Notes: a model not told the origin generated them from the sequence alone. Counted from the stretch's first letter, positions 18,434 through 28,325 are shown. The stretch: 64,000 bases of DNA from Nocardioides sp. S5 (GCF_017310035.1 NZ_CP022296.1:4340001-4404000); one strand, 5' to 3'. Program-made: numbers and translations.

Positions 18434-20263
18434 ATGCCCACCACCAGGAGCTGGGCCGGCGTCGCCGGCCTGTGCGCGCTCGCGCTCGCCGCGACGACCG
18501 CACCCGCCACGACCGCCGCCGCGTCGGACGACCAGGACACCCGCAGGGTCGAGCTGCTCACCGCGCCGTCGGCCCGCGCCACCACGGAGGCCGACGGGGA
18601 GCGCTCGCGCCCGGTCCGCATCGACACCACCGCGCTCGACGACGTACGCCCCGGCGACCAGCTCACGCTGACGCTCTTCGACGACACCACCGTCACCGCG
18701 GCCATCGACGGCCGCGACACCGGCAACGGCGCCACGACGTGGACCGGCGGCCTGGTCGGTGACGTCGGCACCTTCACCGCCGCGGAGGTCGACGGCGTGG
18801 TCCACCTCAGCATCGCCTCCGCCGAGCACGGCACCTTCGAGGTCCGCCGCGTGCGCGGCGGCAGCTACGAGGCGACCGAGGTCGCCCCACTGCCCACCGG
18901 CGACGACGCGGTGGTGCCGGACGCCGAGGTCGACCGCTCCGACCACTCCGACGAGGGATCGGCCCGCGTCCCGGGCGCCGACGCTGCCCCGGTCTCGGGG
19001 GCGGACGCCCCGTCGGTGATCGACGTCGCGATCGTCTACCCCGCCTCGCTGCCCGCCTGGTTCGGGCCCGCGGAGATGCAGGCGCAGTTCGCGCTGGGCA
19101 TCGCCCAGACCAACCAGGGCCTGGCCGCCTCGGGCGTCGGCACCCAGGTGCGCCTGGTGGGCACCCGTCAGGTCGCCGCCACCCAGGCCTCGACGCTGCT
19201 GGCCAACTACAACGCGCTCCAGGCCCCCGGAGACGGCGTCTTCGACGAGGCGCAGGCGTTGCGGGAGGAGACGCACGCCGACCTCGTCAGCCTGTGGCTC
19301 GGCGGCCAGTACCCCGCCGGCTCCTCGTGCGGCCTGGGCTCGCTCGGCGGCACCCAGCCGGAGACCGACCCGGAGCGCGGCGCGTGGACGGTGATGTACG
19401 GCGACCGGTGCGCCACGGGCAACCTCACCTTCGCCCACGAGATCGGCCACAACCTCAGCGCCGACCACGACGCCGGCGCCTCGTCGCCGCCGTACGGCTA
19501 CAAGCCCTACGCGCGCGGCTACGTCGACCTCACCGCTCGCACCGCGACGATCATGGCCTACAACGACCAGTGCGCCCGGGCCGGCTTCACGTGCACCCGG
19601 ATCACGCACTTCTCCAACCCCAACGTCAGCCTGAACGGCCGCGCCACCGGCACCCCGGCCGACAACAACGCGCAGGCCGTCGCCGAGCAGGCGGCCGCCG
19701 TCGCCGGCTACCGCCAGTCGCAGATCTACCCGGGCGCGGTCTCCATCACCGGACGGGCGCGCTACCGCGGCACGGCCGTCGCGAGCTCCACCCCGTGGGC
19801 CCCGGCGGTGGCCCTGGGCTACCAGTGGTTCCTCGACGGCGTGCCCGTCCCCGGCGCCACCACCAGTGCCGTCCGGTTCTCACGCAGCGACATCGGCCAC
19901 ACCGTCACCGTGCAGGTCGTCGGTGCCGCGCCCTACTACGCCTCGGTCGCTGCGATGAGCGCGCCGGTCGTGGTGGGCAAGGCGCTCTTCCGCACCAAGC
20001 GACCCAAGCTCCGTGGCGTGCCGCGCGCCGGGCGGGTGCTGTCGGTGTCGGTCAAGGGCTGGAAGCCCAAGCCGAAGCAGAAGAGCGTCAAGGTGCGCTA
20101 CCAGTGGCTGAAGAACGGCAAGAAGATCAAGGGCGCGAAGAAGGCGACCTACCGGGTGCGCGCCAAGGACCGCGGCAAGAAGATCTCGGTCGGCGTCACC
20201 GCGAAGAAGAAGGGCTACGACAAGGCCGTGCGGTCGTCGAAGAAGGTGAAGATCCGGCGCTGA
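18434..20263 (+). CDS. secreted zinc metalloprotease (reprolysin-like) with basic Ig-like tail
   Basis: A 609-residue exported protein. A signal peptide covers about residues 1-30 (GLCALALAATTAPATTAAA). A propeptide-like region runs to about residue 190. The metzincin domain contains H335-E-I-G-H339-N-L-S-A-D-H345-D, the zinc site, with a Met-turn-like AYNDQC downstream. From about residue 430, two Ig-like repeats of the YQWFLDGVPVPGAT / YQWLKNGKKIKGAK type follow; the last 100 residues are very lysine-rich. The tail may bind wall polymers or other anionic surfaces. It is monocistronic. Confidence 0.85.
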   Translation: MPTTRSWAGVAGLCALALAATTAPATTAAASDDQDTRRVELLTAPSARATTEADGERSRPVRIDTTALDDVRPGDQLTLTLFDDTTVTAAIDGRDTGNGATTWTGGLVGDVGTFTAAEVDGVVHLSIASAEHGTFEVRRVRGGSYEATEVAPLPTGDDAVVPDAEVDRSDHSDEGSARVPGADAAPVSGADAPSVIDVAIVYPASLPAWFGPAEMQAQFALGIAQTNQGLAASGVGTQVRLVGTRQVAATQASTLLANYNALQAPGDGVFDEAQALREETHADLVSLWLGGQYPAGSSCGLGSLGGTQPETDPERGAWTVMYGDRCATGNLTFAHEIGHNLSADHDAGASSPPYGYKPYARGYVDLTARTATIMAYNDQCARAGFTCTRITHFSNPNVSLNGRATGTPADNNAQAVAEQAAAVAGYRQSQIYPGAVSITGRARYRGTAVASSTPWAPAVALGYQWFLDGVPVPGATTSAVRFSRSDIGHTVTVQVVGAAPYYASVAAMSAPVVVGKALFRTKRPKLRGVPRAGRVLSVSVKGWKPKPKQKSVKVRYQWLKNGKKIKGAKKATYRVRAKDRGKKISVGVTAKKKGYDKAVRSSKKVKIRR

Positions 20264-20282
20264 CCGCCCCACGCCGGGCGGG

Positions 20283-21128
20283 TCAGAGGGTCGGCAGCCA
20301 GCTGACCCGCCCGGCGAGGGCGGCGTAGCCCACGAAGGCACCCACGTCGAGCAGGGTGTGGGCCACGACGAACGGCATCACCCGTCCCCAGCGGCGGAAG
20401 AGCCAGCCGAAGAGCAGGCCCATCGCGAGGTTGCCGACGAAGCCGCCGAGCCCCTGGTAGAGGTGGTAGCTGCCCCGCAGCAGCGCCGCCAGGCCGATGG
20501 CCGCGGTGTCACCGAAGCCGAGCTGGCGCAGCCGCACCTGCACGAAGCCGAGCACGACGAGCTCCTCGAGCACGGCGTTCTCCGCCGCGGCGAGGACGAG
20601 CACCGGCACCTGCCACCACTCCCCCGGCAGCGACTGGGCGACGACGGTGAGGTTCGTGCCGAGGGCAAAGGTCGCGAGGTAGAACACGACCCCGACCGAG
20701 CCGACGCCCGCCGCGAGCCACGCGCCGCGACCCCAGTCACGCCACGTGCTCCAGCCGCCGTCGCGCGCCCAGACCTCCTTGAGGCGGCTCCCCGACCGGA
20801 CGAGGAGGTACGCCGCCAGCGCGACCGGGACGAGCGCGAAGCCGATCCGCAGCAGCTGGTAGGTCAGGTCGAGCCACGGCCGGTCCGGGGCGAGCGAGTT
20901 GTTGAGGTTCGCCGCCTGCGAGGACAGCGGTCCCGGGGCGGTGAGCGCCGAGACGATGCTGACGATGCTGTAGACCGCCGACCGGCCGAGCGAGAGCAGC
21001 AGCACGATCGCCAGCTCGGTCCACAGCAGCGCCCGGGCCAGGTCGGGCACGCCGCCGGGGACCGGGGTGTCGCGCAACCGCCACCACGGGCGTACGTCGT
21101 CGGTGGTGGCACTCACGCGCCCCAGCAT
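20283..21128 (-). CDS. CPBP-family intramembrane metalloprotease-like protein
   Basis: About 281 residues with seven or eight hydrophobic segments. The CPBP motifs appear as EELVVLGF, SYHLYQG and AHTLLDVG, giving Glu and His ligands. The first motif lacks the arginine of the classical EExxxR form, as in a common actinobacterial subgroup recalled from general knowledge. ATG at 21128 and GTG at 21116 are both possible starts. CPBP proteins are CAAX-type proteases or bacteriocin immunity proteins; the substrate is unknown. Confidence 0.78.
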   Translation of the reverse strand: MLGRVSATTDDVRPWWRLRDTPVPGGVPDLARALLWTELAIVLLLSLGRSAVYSIVSIVSALTAPGPLSSQAANLNNSLAPDRPWLDLTYQLLRIGFALVPVALAAYLLVRSGSRLKEVWARDGGWSTWRDWGRGAWLAAGVGSVGVVFYLATFALGTNLTVVAQSLPGEWWQVPVLVLAAAENAVLEELVVLGFVQVRLRQLGFGDTAAIGLAALLRGSYHLYQGLGGFVGNLAMGLLFGWLFRRWGRVMPFVVAHTLLDVGAFVGYAALAGRVSWLPTL

Positions 21129-21164
21129 CCCCCACGTCGCAATCGGCATCGGCCGGCCGCGCGC

Positions 21165-21240
21165 GCTGTAACGCCGGGTTAGCTGCTGTACCCACCCGGA
21201 TATATCCAGGGCGGTACAAGCACTAACCCGGCGTTACAGC
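21165..21240. repeat. 76-bp nested palindrome between CPBP gene and clpB
   Basis: The outer arms are GCTGTAACGCCGGGTTAG (21165-21182) and its perfect 18-nt complement CTAACCCGGCGTTACAGC (21223-21240). Inside, TGTACC (21187) pairs with GGTACA (ending 21218) around GGATATATCC, itself a perfect palindrome. The element fills the gap downstream of clpB. It could be a terminator or a small non-autonomous mobile element; no coding sequence is inside it. Confidence 0.85.
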
Positions 21241-21248
21241 GGGACCCG

Positions 21249-23831
21249 TCAGGCGAGCACGAGCCCGTCCTCGCCCACGTCGACCTTCACGGCGCCGCCG
21301 TCGGTGACCTCGCCGGCGATCAGACGCCGCGCGAGCGGGTCGCCGATCGCGCTCTGGATCAGCCGCCGCAGCGGACGGGCGCCGTACGCCGGGTCGTAGC
21401 CGGTCTCGGCCAGCCAGGCTCGCGCGGCGTCGGTCACCGAGATGGTGATCCGGCGCACCGCGAGCCGCTTCTCGAGCAGCGCGAGCTGGAGGTCGACGAT
21501 GTGGGTGAGGTCCTCCTTCGACAGGGCGTCGAACATGACCACCTCGTCGAGCCGGTTGAGGAACTCGGGCTTGAAGTGCGCGCGCACCACGCCCATCACC
21601 GACTCCTTCTTGGCCAGCGGCTCCAGGATCGGGTCGACCAGGAAGTTCGAGCCGAGGTTGGAGGTGAGGATCAGCAGCGTGTTGCGGAAGTCGACCGTGC
21701 GGCCCTGGCCGTCGGTCAGCCGTCCGTCGTCGAGCACCTGGAGCAGGATGTCGAAGACCTCGGGGTGCGCCTTCTCGACCTCGTCGAGCAGCACCACGCT
21801 GTAGGGCCGGCGCCGCACCGCCTCGGTGAGCTGGCCGCCCTCGTCGTAGCCGACGTAGCCGGGAGGGGCACCGACGAGCCGCGAGACGGAGTGCTTCTCG
21901 CTGTACTCGCTCATGTCCATGCGCACGATCGCGCGCTCGTCGTCGAAGAGGAAGTCGGCCAGGGCCTTGGCCAGCTCGGTCTTGCCGGTGCCGGTCGGGC
22001 CGAGGAAGAGGAACGACCCGGTCGGCCGGTTGGGGTCGGCGATGCCGGCGCGGGAGCGGCGTACGGCGTCGCTCACGGCCGTGACGGCCTCGCGCTGGCC
22101 GATCAGCCGCTGGCCGATGACCGACTCCATCTCCAGCAGCTTGGCGGTCTCGCCCTGGAGCATCTTGCCGGTGGGGATCCCGGTCCACGCCTCGACGACG
22201 TCGGCGATCTGCTCGGCGCCGACCTCCTCGCCGACGAGCGGCTCGAGGTCGGCGGCCTCGGCCTTCTCGATCTCCTCGATCTGCTGCTCGAGGCGCGGGA
22301 TCGACTCGTAGTTGATCTTGCTGGCCGCCTCGAGGTTGCCCTCGCGCAGGTGCCGGTCGGCCTCGACGCGCAGCTGGTCGAGCGCACGGCGCAGCTCGCC
22401 CTCGCCCTGCAGCTGGTCCTTCTCCCGCTCCCAGCGGGCCTCCAGGCCGCGCAGCTCCTCCTCGCGGTCGGCAAGGTCCTTGCGCAGCACCTCGAGCCGC
22501 TCGCGCGAGGCGTCGTCGGTCTCCTTGGCGAGCGCGAACTCCTCCATCTTCAGCCGCTCGACCTGACGGCGGAGCTGGTCGATCTCCTCCGGGGAGGACT
22601 CGTGCTCCATCCGCAGCCGCGACGACGCCTCGTCGATGAGGTCGATCGCCTTGTCGGGCAGCTGGCGCCCGGTGATGTAGCGGTCGGACAGGGTGGCCGC
22701 GGCGACGAGCGCGGCGTCGGTGATGCGTACGCCGTGGTGGGCCTCGTACTTCTCCTGGATGCCGCGCAGGATCTGGATCGTGTCCTCGACGCTCGGCTCG
22801 CCGACGAAGACCTGCTGGAAGCGACGCTCCAGCGCAGGGTCCTTCTCGATGCGCTCCCGGTATTCATCCAGGGTCGTCGCGCCGATCATGTGCAGCTCGC
22901 CGCGCGCCAGCATGGGCTTGAGCATGTTGCCCGCGTCCATCGCGGAGTCGCCGCCGGCGCCCGCGCCGACGACGGTGTGCAGCTCGTCGATGAAGGTGAT
23001 GACCTGGCCGCCGGCGTCCTTGATCTCCTCGAGGACGGCCTTGAGCCGCTCCTCGAACTCGCCGCGGTACTTCGCTCCTGCCACCATCGCGGCGAGGTCG
23101 AGCGAGAGCACGCGACGGCCCTTGAGCGAGTCGGGCACGTCGCCGGCGACCACGCGCTGGGCCAGCCCCTCGACGACGGCGGTCTTGCCGACGCCGGGCT
23201 CGCCGATGAGCACGGGGTTGTTCTTGGTGCGCCGCGACAGCACCTGGATGACGCGGCGGATCTCGGCGTCGCGGCCGATCACGGGGTCGAGACGCCCGTC
23301 CTCGGCCGCCTGGGTGAGGTCGACGGAGTACTTCTCCAGCGACTCGTACGACGCCTCGGCGCTCTCGCTGGTCACGCGGCGGTTGCCCCGGACGGCCGTG
23401 ATCGCCTCCCGCAGCCCGGCGGCCGTCAGGCCGGCGTCGGTGAGCACCTTCTGGGCGGGCGACTCCACCGTCGCGGTGGCCACGAGCAGGTGGTCGGTGG
23501 CGACGTAGTCGTCCTTCATCGAGCCGGCCAGGTCGATCGAGGAGGCCAGCACACGGGTCAGCGCCGACGAGGCGCTGGGCTGCTGGACGGTGGACCCGGT
23601 GGCGCGGGGCAGCTGCTGCTGCACGCGCTCGGCCTGCGCCAGAAGCGTGGCCGGGTCGACGCCGACCTTCTGCACGAGGCTGCGCGTGGCGCCGTCCTCC
23701 TGCTTGAGCAGGGCGACGAGCAGGTGGATGGGCTCGGTGTGGGTGTTGCCGCCGGTGGTGGCGGCCAGCTGGGCAGCCTCGACGACCTCGCGGCTGCGGG
23801 TGGTGAACTTCTCGGCACCGAACGCGCTCAA
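21249..23831 (-). CDS. clpB: ATP-dependent disaggregase ClpB
   Basis: An 860-residue Hsp100 chaperone that rescues aggregated protein with DnaK-DnaJ-GrpE. It has the N-terminal Clp repeat domain, AAA1 with Walker [11 protein letters not shown], a long coiled-coil middle domain (about residues 390-520) and AAA2 with [13 protein letters not shown] at 23831 is the start because GAAGGAG lies 5 nt upstream and it gives the usual ClpB N-terminus; a longer in-frame GTG frame adds 17 unlikely residues. A HAIR-like operator 64 nt upstream indicates HspR control. Confidence 0.95.
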   Translation of the reverse strand: MSAFGAEKFTTRSREVVEAAQLAATTGGNTHTEPIHLLVALLKQEDGATRSLVQKVGVDPATLLAQAERVQQQLPRATGSTVQQPSASSALTRVLASSIDLAGSMKDDYVATDHLLVATATVESPAQKVLTDAGLTAAGLREAITAVRGNRRVTSESAEASYESLEKYSVDLTQAAEDGRLDPVIGRDAEIRRVIQVLSRRTKNNPVLIGEPGVGKTAVVEGLAQRVVAGDVPDSLKGRRVLSLDLAAMVAGAKYRGEFEERLKAVLEEIKDAGGQVITFIDELHTVVGAGAGGDSAMDAGNMLKPMLARGELHMIGATTLDEYRERIEKDPALERRFQQVFVGEPSVEDTIQILRGIQEKYEAHHGVRITDAALVAAATLSDRYITGRQLPDKAIDLIDEASSRLRMEHESSPEEIDQLRRQVERLKMEEFALAKETDDASRERLEVLRKDLADREEELRGLEARWEREKDQLQGEGELRRALDQLRVEADRHLREGNLEAASKINYESIPRLEQQIEEIEKAEAADLEPLVGEEVGAEQIADVVEAWTGIPTGKMLQGETAKLLEMESVIGQRLIGQREAVTAVSDAVRRSRAGIADPNRPTGSFLFLGPTGTGKTELAKALADFLFDDERAIVRMDMSEYSEKHSVSRLVGAPPGYVGYDEGGQLTEAVRRRPYSVVLLDEVEKAHPEVFDILLQVLDDGRLTDGQGRTVDFRNTLLILTSNLGSNFLVDPILEPLAKKESVMGVVRAHFKPEFLNRLDEVVMFDALSKEDLTHIVDLQLALLEKRLAVRRITISVTDAARAWLAETGYDPAYGARPLRRLIQSAIGDPLARRLIAGEVTDGGAVKVDVGEDGLVLA

Positions 23832-23894
23832 CTCTGCTCCTTCGTGGGGGTGTCGCGGACCACTCTGGCCCTCACCCGTCACAACGCGCCAGAA

Positions 23895-23915
23895 GTTGAG
23901 TCGATTCCCCTCAAC
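23895..23915. promoter_or_regulatory. HAIR-like HspR operator of clpB, overlapping the cobF stop
   Basis: GTTGAGT (23895-23901), a 7-nt spacer and CCTCAAC (23909-23915) match the HAIR consensus CTTGAGT-N7-ACTCAAG at most positions. The wider dyad AAGTTGAG/CTCAACTT is perfect. The site lies across the end of cobF, so the clpB promoter is embedded in the 3' end of the preceding gene. Confidence 0.8.
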
Positions 23916-24681
23916 TTTGAGATTTTTCGTTCCCCATCTCGGTGGTTGAAGTGCGAGCGGCGCCGGACGTCGCGCGGCGCAGGAGGTAGGTGTCCATCAC
24001 CCAGCCGTCGGCCTTCTTCGCCCGCGCCCGCGCGGCGCCGACCTCTTCGACGACGTCCGCGAGCGGCCCTGCGACCAGCTCCTCGCGCGGGCTGCCGAGG
24101 TTGGCGCCCCACCAGATGTCCCAGTCACCATCGAGGGACGCGGCCTGGAGCCGACCGTCCAGCATCACGACGAGGTTGTCGTGCCCGGCCGAGACCTCCG
24201 CCGCCAGCCGGCGGCCCGTCGTCACCAGCACGGGCCGACCGACCTCGTGGAGCACGACGCGGTGCCGGGCCGCCAGCAACGAGAGCGCGGAGACGCCCGG
24301 CAGCACGTCGTACGCGACTCCGAGCCGCTCGACCACGCGGATCGTCGAGTCGTAGAACGCCGGGTCGCCCCACACCAGGAACCCGACGGTGCCCGGACGC
24401 TGCGCGAGCACGGAGCCGTACGCCGTCGCGCGGGCGTCGTGCCAGTCGAGGACCGCACCGTCGTAGTCGGCCGGGTCGTCCCGGTCCCGCGGCGGGTCGG
24501 GGACGGCGACCAGCTCGACGCCGAGGTCGGCGCAGATCGCCCGGCGCAGCGCGAGGAGCGGGTCCGCCGGTCCCTTGTCGGCGGCGATGACGTAGTCGCA
24601 GCCGGCGATGGCCTCGCGCGCCTCGACGGTCAGCTGGCCCGGGTGGCAGCCGATCCCGACGACGCGGACTCGAGTCCTCAC
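23911..24681 (-). CDS. cobF: precorrin-6A synthase (deacetylating) CobF
   Basis: A 256-residue SAM-dependent methylase of the tetrapyrrole methylase fold that methylates C-1 of precorrin-5 and releases acetate, a marker of the aerobic pathway. It shows VVGIGCHPGQ at the N-terminus, DWHDARA and the VWGDPAFYDSTIRVVE motif. GTG at 24681 overlaps the cobN stop by 4 nt, implying coupling. The last 20 or so residues (after DTYLLRR) are read from a palindromic repeat and the clpB control region and look like an acquired tail. Confidence 0.9.
   Translation of the reverse strand: MRTRVRVVGIGCHPGQLTVEAREAIAGCDYVIAADKGPADPLLALRRAICADLGVELVAVPDPPRDRDDPADYDGAVLDWHDARATAYGSVLAQRPGTVGFLVWGDPAFYDSTIRVVERLGVAYDVLPGVSALSLLAARHRVVLHEVGRPVLVTTGRRLAAEVSAGHDNLVVMLDGRLQAASLDGDWDIWWGANLGSPREELVAGPLADVVEEVGAARARAKKADGWVMDTYLLRRATSGAARTSTTEMGNEKSQS
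23939..23965. repeat. palindromic repeat copy in the 3' end of cobF
   Basis: CGGTGGTTGAAGTGCGAGCG is a diverged half copy of the dispersed element. On the minus strand it is read in frame as the ARTSTTE stretch of the CobF tail, the same frame used in both cobN copies. Confidence 0.65.
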
Positions 24682-27600
24682 CGGTCCTCCAGCTCGCCCT
24701 CGACGTCGAGGTAGACCTGCTGCAGCGCGGCCACCACCTCGGCGTCCGGCTCCTCCCACAGCCCGCGCTCGGCGGCCTCGTGCAGCCGTTCGACGATGCC
24801 CCGCAGCGCCCACGGGTTGGAGGTCCGCAGGAACGCACTCGTTGTCTCGTCGAGGACGTACGACCTAGCCAGCGACTCGTACATCCAGTCGTGCACGACG
24901 CCCGCGGTCGCGTCGAAGCCGAAGAGGTAGTCGACCGTCGCGGCGAGCTCGAAGGCGCCCTTGTAGCCGTGGCGCTGCATCGCCGCGATCCACCGCCGGT
25001 TGACCACTCGCGAGCGGAAGACGCGGTTCGTCTCCTCCTGCAGCGTGCGGGTGCGGACCGCGTCGGGGGTCGTCGAGTCACCGACGTACGCCTTGGGGTC
25101 GCTGCCGGTCAGCGCGCGCACCGTGGCGACCATGCCGCCGTGGTACTGGAAGTAGTCGTCGCTGTCGGCGATGTCGTGCTCGCGGGTGTCGACGTTCTTG
25201 GCCGCCACCTTGATCCGGCGGTAGTTGGTGCGCATGTCGTCCGCGGCCGGCGCCCCGTCGAGGTCGCGGCCGTAGGCGAAGCCGCCCCACGCCGTGTAGA
25301 CCTCGGCGAGGTCGTCGTCGCTGCGCCAGTTGCCGGACTCGACGACCTGGAGGATGCCGGCGCCGTACGAGCCGGGCTTGGAGCCGAAGATCCGCGTGGT
25401 CGAGCGCCGCTCGTCGCCGTGCTCGGCCAGGTCGGCGCGCGCGTGCGCCCGCACGTGGTTGTGCTCGTCGGACTCGTCGAGGCCTGCCACGAGGCGTACG
25501 GCGTCGTCGAGCATCGCGACCACGTGCGGAAAGGCGTCGCGGAAGAACCCCGAGATCCGCACCGTCACGTCGATGCGCGGGCGGCCGAGATCGTCGAGCG
25601 GGATCACCTGGAGGTCGCTGACGCGCCGCGACGCCTCGTCCCAGACAGGGCGTACGCCGAGCAGCGCAAGCACCTCGGCGACGTCGTCACCACTGGTGCG
25701 CATCGCGCTCGTGCCCCAGACCGACAGGCCGACGGACTCCGGGAAAGTGCCGGTCTCGTCGACGTACTTCGCGACGAGCGACTCCGCCATCGCCTGCCCG
25801 GTCTGCCACGCGAGGCGGGACGGGACGGCGCGCGGGTCCACGGTGTAGAAGTTGCGGCCGGTCGGCAGCACGTTGACCAGCCCGCGCAGCGGCGAGCCCG
25901 ACGGCCCGGCGGCGATGAAGCCGCCGTCAAGGGCGTGGACGACGGCGTCGAGCTCATCGGTGGTGCGCGCCAGGCGCGGCACGACCTGGGTCGCGGCGAA
26001 CTCCAGCACCCGCCGCACCTCGGGGTCGTCGTGCAGCTCGGCGGCGCGGGCGGAGTCCCAGTCGGCCTTGTCCATCTGCTCGACGAGGTCGCGCGCGATC
26101 GCCTCCAGTCGATCGACCTCGGACGTCGGAAGCTCGCTCACGTCGCTGGTTGAGGTGCGAGCGAAGCGAGCCTCGAAACCTGCGAGCGCCGCCCGCAACC
26201 CCGGCACCGCCTGCGCCTGCCCCCCGAACACCTGCGCCGCCCGCAGGATCGCCAGCACCAGGTTGACCCGCGCCTGCCCGGACGGCGCCTCGCCGAGCAC
26301 GTGCAGCCCGTCGCGGATCTGCGCGTCCTTGATCTCGCAGAGCCACCCGTCGACGTGCATGATGAAGTCGTCGAACTCCTCGTCGTCCGGCTGCTCGTCC
26401 AGCCCGAGGTCGCGGTGCATCTCGGCGGCGTGCATGAGCTGCCAGATCTCGCCGCGGATCGCCGGCAGCTTGGCCGGGTCCATCGCGGCGATGTTGGCGT
26501 GCTCGTCGAGGAGCTGCTCGAGGCGGGCGATGTCGCCGTACGACTCCGCGCGCGCCATCGGCGGGATGAGGTGGTCGACGATCGTCGCGTGGGCGCGGCG
26601 CTTGGCCTGCGCACCCTCACCGGGGTCGTTGACGAGGAACGGGTAGACCATCGGCAGGTCGCCCAGCGCCGCGTCGGTGCCGCAGCTGGCGGAGAGGGCG
26701 GCGTTCTTTCCGGGCAGCCACTCCAGCGAGCCGTGCTTGCCGAGGTGGACGACGGCGTCGGCCTTGAACCCGTGCTCCAGCCAGCGGTAGGCACCGAGGT
26801 AGTGGTGCGTCGGCGCGAGGTCGGGGTCGTGGTAGATCGCGATCGGGTTCTCCCCGAACCCGCGCGGCGGCTGGATGAGCAGCACGACGTTGCCGGCGCG
26901 CACGGTCGCCAGCACGAGCTCGCCGGCATCGTTGACGAAGAGCGATCCGGGCGCCTCGCCCCAGGCCTCGACCATGTCGGCGCGCAGGTCCGCGGGCAGG
27001 TCGGCGGTCCACGCGGCGTACTGCTCCGGCGTGATCCGCACGTGCGCGTCCGTCAGCTGCGCGTGGGTCAGCCACTCCTCGTCCTGGCCGCCGGCCGCGA
27101 TGAGCGCGTGGATCAGCGCATCGCCCTTCTCGGTGTCGCTCGCCTCGCGGTCGAGGATCTCGACGACCTCGCCGTCACCCAGGTCGTACCCCTCCACCCT
27201 GAGCCGCTGCAGCATCCGGATCGCGGAGACCGGGGTGTCGAGCCCGACGGCGTTGCCGATGCGGGCGTGCTTGGTGGGGTACGCCGACAGCACGAGCGCG
27301 AGCCGCTTCTCGGCGTTCGGGATGTGCCGCAGGCGGGCGTGCCTGACCGCGATGCCCGCGACCCGGGCGCAGCGCTCGGGGTCGGCGACGTAGCGCGGGA
27401 GGCCGTCGGCGTCGACCTCCTTGAAGGAGAAGGGCGCGGTGATGATCCGCCCGTCGAACTCGGGGATCGCGATCTGGGTCGCGGAGTCCATCGGGCTGAC
27501 GCCGTCGTCGGACGCCTCCCACTCCGCGCGGCTGGAGGTGAGGCAGAGGCCCTGGATGATCGGGATGTCGAGTGCCGACATCCGCGCGACGTCCCACGAC

Positions 27601-28325
27601 TCGTCGTCCCCGCCGGCGCTCGCGCCCGCGGGCACGCTGCCGCCGGCGGCCAGCACGGTGACGATGAGCGCGTCCAGCGTGCCGAGCGCGTCGTACAGCT
27701 CGTCGGGCGCGGACCGCAGCGACCCGGCGAAGATGGGTACGCCGACCGCGTGGCCCGTCGCGTCGATCGCGTCGGCGAGGGCGTGGGCGAAGGCGGTGTT
27801 CCCGCTGGCCTCGTGGGCGCGGTAGTAGAGCACCCCCACCCTCACCTTCTCGGTGGTTGAGGTGCGAGGAGCGCCAGCGACGAGCCTCGAAACCACCTCC
27901 CGCTCCGCGAACCCCCACTGCGGCAGCACCTCCGGCGGCTCGAACCCCTCCCCTGTCAGCAGCACCGTGTCGGAGAGGAAGGCGTGGAGCTGGCGGAGGT
28001 TCGCCGGCCCGCCCTCGGCGAGGTAGCGGTGCGCCTCGGCCGCGACGCCGATCGGCACCGACGACAGCTCCATCAGCTCGGCGCTCGGCGACTGCTCGCC
28101 GCCGAGCACGACGACCGGCATCCCGGTCGCGGCGACGCGGGTGAAGCCGGAGCACAGATCCTGGGGCGAGCCGAGCAGCCGGCCGACGACCAGGTCGCAG
28201 CCCTCGATCACCTCGGCCATCGACTGGTGCCCGGGCCGCGCCGGGTTGGCCAGGACGTAGTCGGCGCCGGACTCCCGCGCGCTCAGCAGGTCGGTGTCGG
28301 ACGTGGACAGCAGTGCGATGCGCAC
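24678..28325 (-). CDS. cobN: cobaltochelatase large subunit CobN
   Basis: A 1215-residue chelatase subunit that binds hydrogenobyrinate a,c-diamide and inserts Co2+. CobN/BchH-family landmarks include VLYYRAHEASGNTAFAHAL, LVLSAYPTKHARIGNAVGLDTP, HLGKHGSLEWLPGKNAALS, PSGSPLRGLVNVLPTGRNFYTVDPRAVPS and GVRPVWDEASRRV. It starts with GTG at 28325 after GGAGGATCC, below a cobalamin riboswitch. Two palindromic repeats are read in frame, at about residues 143-158 and 713-728, apparently in surface loops. Its AAA+/vWA partner is probably the fused subunit at 41876. Confidence 0.95.
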   Translation of the reverse strand: MRIALLSTSDTDLLSARESGADYVLANPARPGHQSMAEVIEGCDLVVGRLLGSPQDLCSGFTRVAATGMPVVVLGGEQSPSAELMELSSVPIGVAAEAHRYLAEGGPANLRQLHAFLSDTVLLTGEGFEPPEVLPQWGFAEREVVSRLVAGAPRTSTTEKVRVGVLYYRAHEASGNTAFAHALADAIDATGHAVGVPIFAGSLRSAPDELYDALGTLDALIVTVLAAGGSVPAGASAGGDDESWDVARMSALDIPIIQGLCLTSSRAEWEASDDGVSPMDSATQIAIPEFDGRIITAPFSFKEVDADGLPRYVADPERCARVAGIAVRHARLRHIPNAEKRLALVLSAYPTKHARIGNAVGLDTPVSAIRMLQRLRVEGYDLGDGEVVEILDREASDTEKGDALIHALIAAGGQDEEWLTHAQLTDAHVRITPEQYAAWTADLPADLRADMVEAWGEAPGSLFVNDAGELVLATVRAGNVVLLIQPPRGFGENPIAIYHDPDLAPTHHYLGAYRWLEHGFKADAVVHLGKHGSLEWLPGKNAALSASCGTDAALGDLPMVYPFLVNDPGEGAQAKRRAHATIVDHLIPPMARAESYGDIARLEQLLDEHANIAAMDPAKLPAIRGEIWQLMHAAEMHRDLGLDEQPDDEEFDDFIMHVDGWLCEIKDAQIRDGLHVLGEAPSGQARVNLVLAILRAAQVFGGQAQAVPGLRAALAGFEARFARTSTSDVSELPTSEVDRLEAIARDLVEQMDKADWDSARAAELHDDPEVRRVLEFAATQVVPRLARTTDELDAVVHALDGGFIAAGPSGSPLRGLVNVLPTGRNFYTVDPRAVPSRLAWQTGQAMAESLVAKYVDETGTFPESVGLSVWGTSAMRTSGDDVAEVLALLGVRPVWDEASRRVSDLQVIPLDDLGRPRIDVTVRISGFFRDAFPHVVAMLDDAVRLVAGLDESDEHNHVRAHARADLAEHGDERRSTTRIFGSKPGSYGAGILQVVESGNWRSDDDLAEVYTAWGGFAYGRDLDGAPAADDMRTNYRRIKVAAKNVDTREHDIADSDDYFQYHGGMVATVRALTGSDPKAYVGDSTTPDAVRTRTLQEETNRVFRSRVVNRRWIAAMQRHGYKGAFELAATVDYLFGFDATAGVVHDWMYESLARSYVLDETTSAFLRTSNPWALRGIVERLHEAAERGLWEEPDAEVVAALQQVYLDVEGELEDR
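26143..26188. repeat. palindromic repeat inside cobN (about residues 713-728)
   Basis: CGCTGGTTGAGGTGCGAGCG then AAGCGAGCCTCGAAACC is a full copy of the dispersed element. On the cobN strand it encodes GFEARFARTSTSDVS with no stop, linking two conserved parts of the protein. Confidence 0.8.
27850..27897. repeat. palindromic repeat inside cobN (about residues 143-158)
   Basis: TCGGTGGTTGAGGTGCGAGG, AGCGCCAGCGACGAGCC and TCGAAACCACC form a full copy. It is read in frame as EVVSRLVAGAPRTSTTE just before the KVRVGVLYYRAHE strand, extending a loop that varies in length in CobN proteins. Confidence 0.82.

Noticed and set aside
20283..21128. Loss of CPBP protease activity because the Arg of the first motif is missing
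   Set aside because: The Glu pair and both His motifs are kept, and the Arg-less form is, to my knowledge, common in actinobacterial members, so this is not good evidence of inactivity.
21501..24590. Very long open frame (over 1000 residues) antisense to clpB and cobF
   Set aside because: It is a high-GC shadow frame: composition is biased, no domain is recognisable, and the opposite strand encodes conserved ClpB and CobF.
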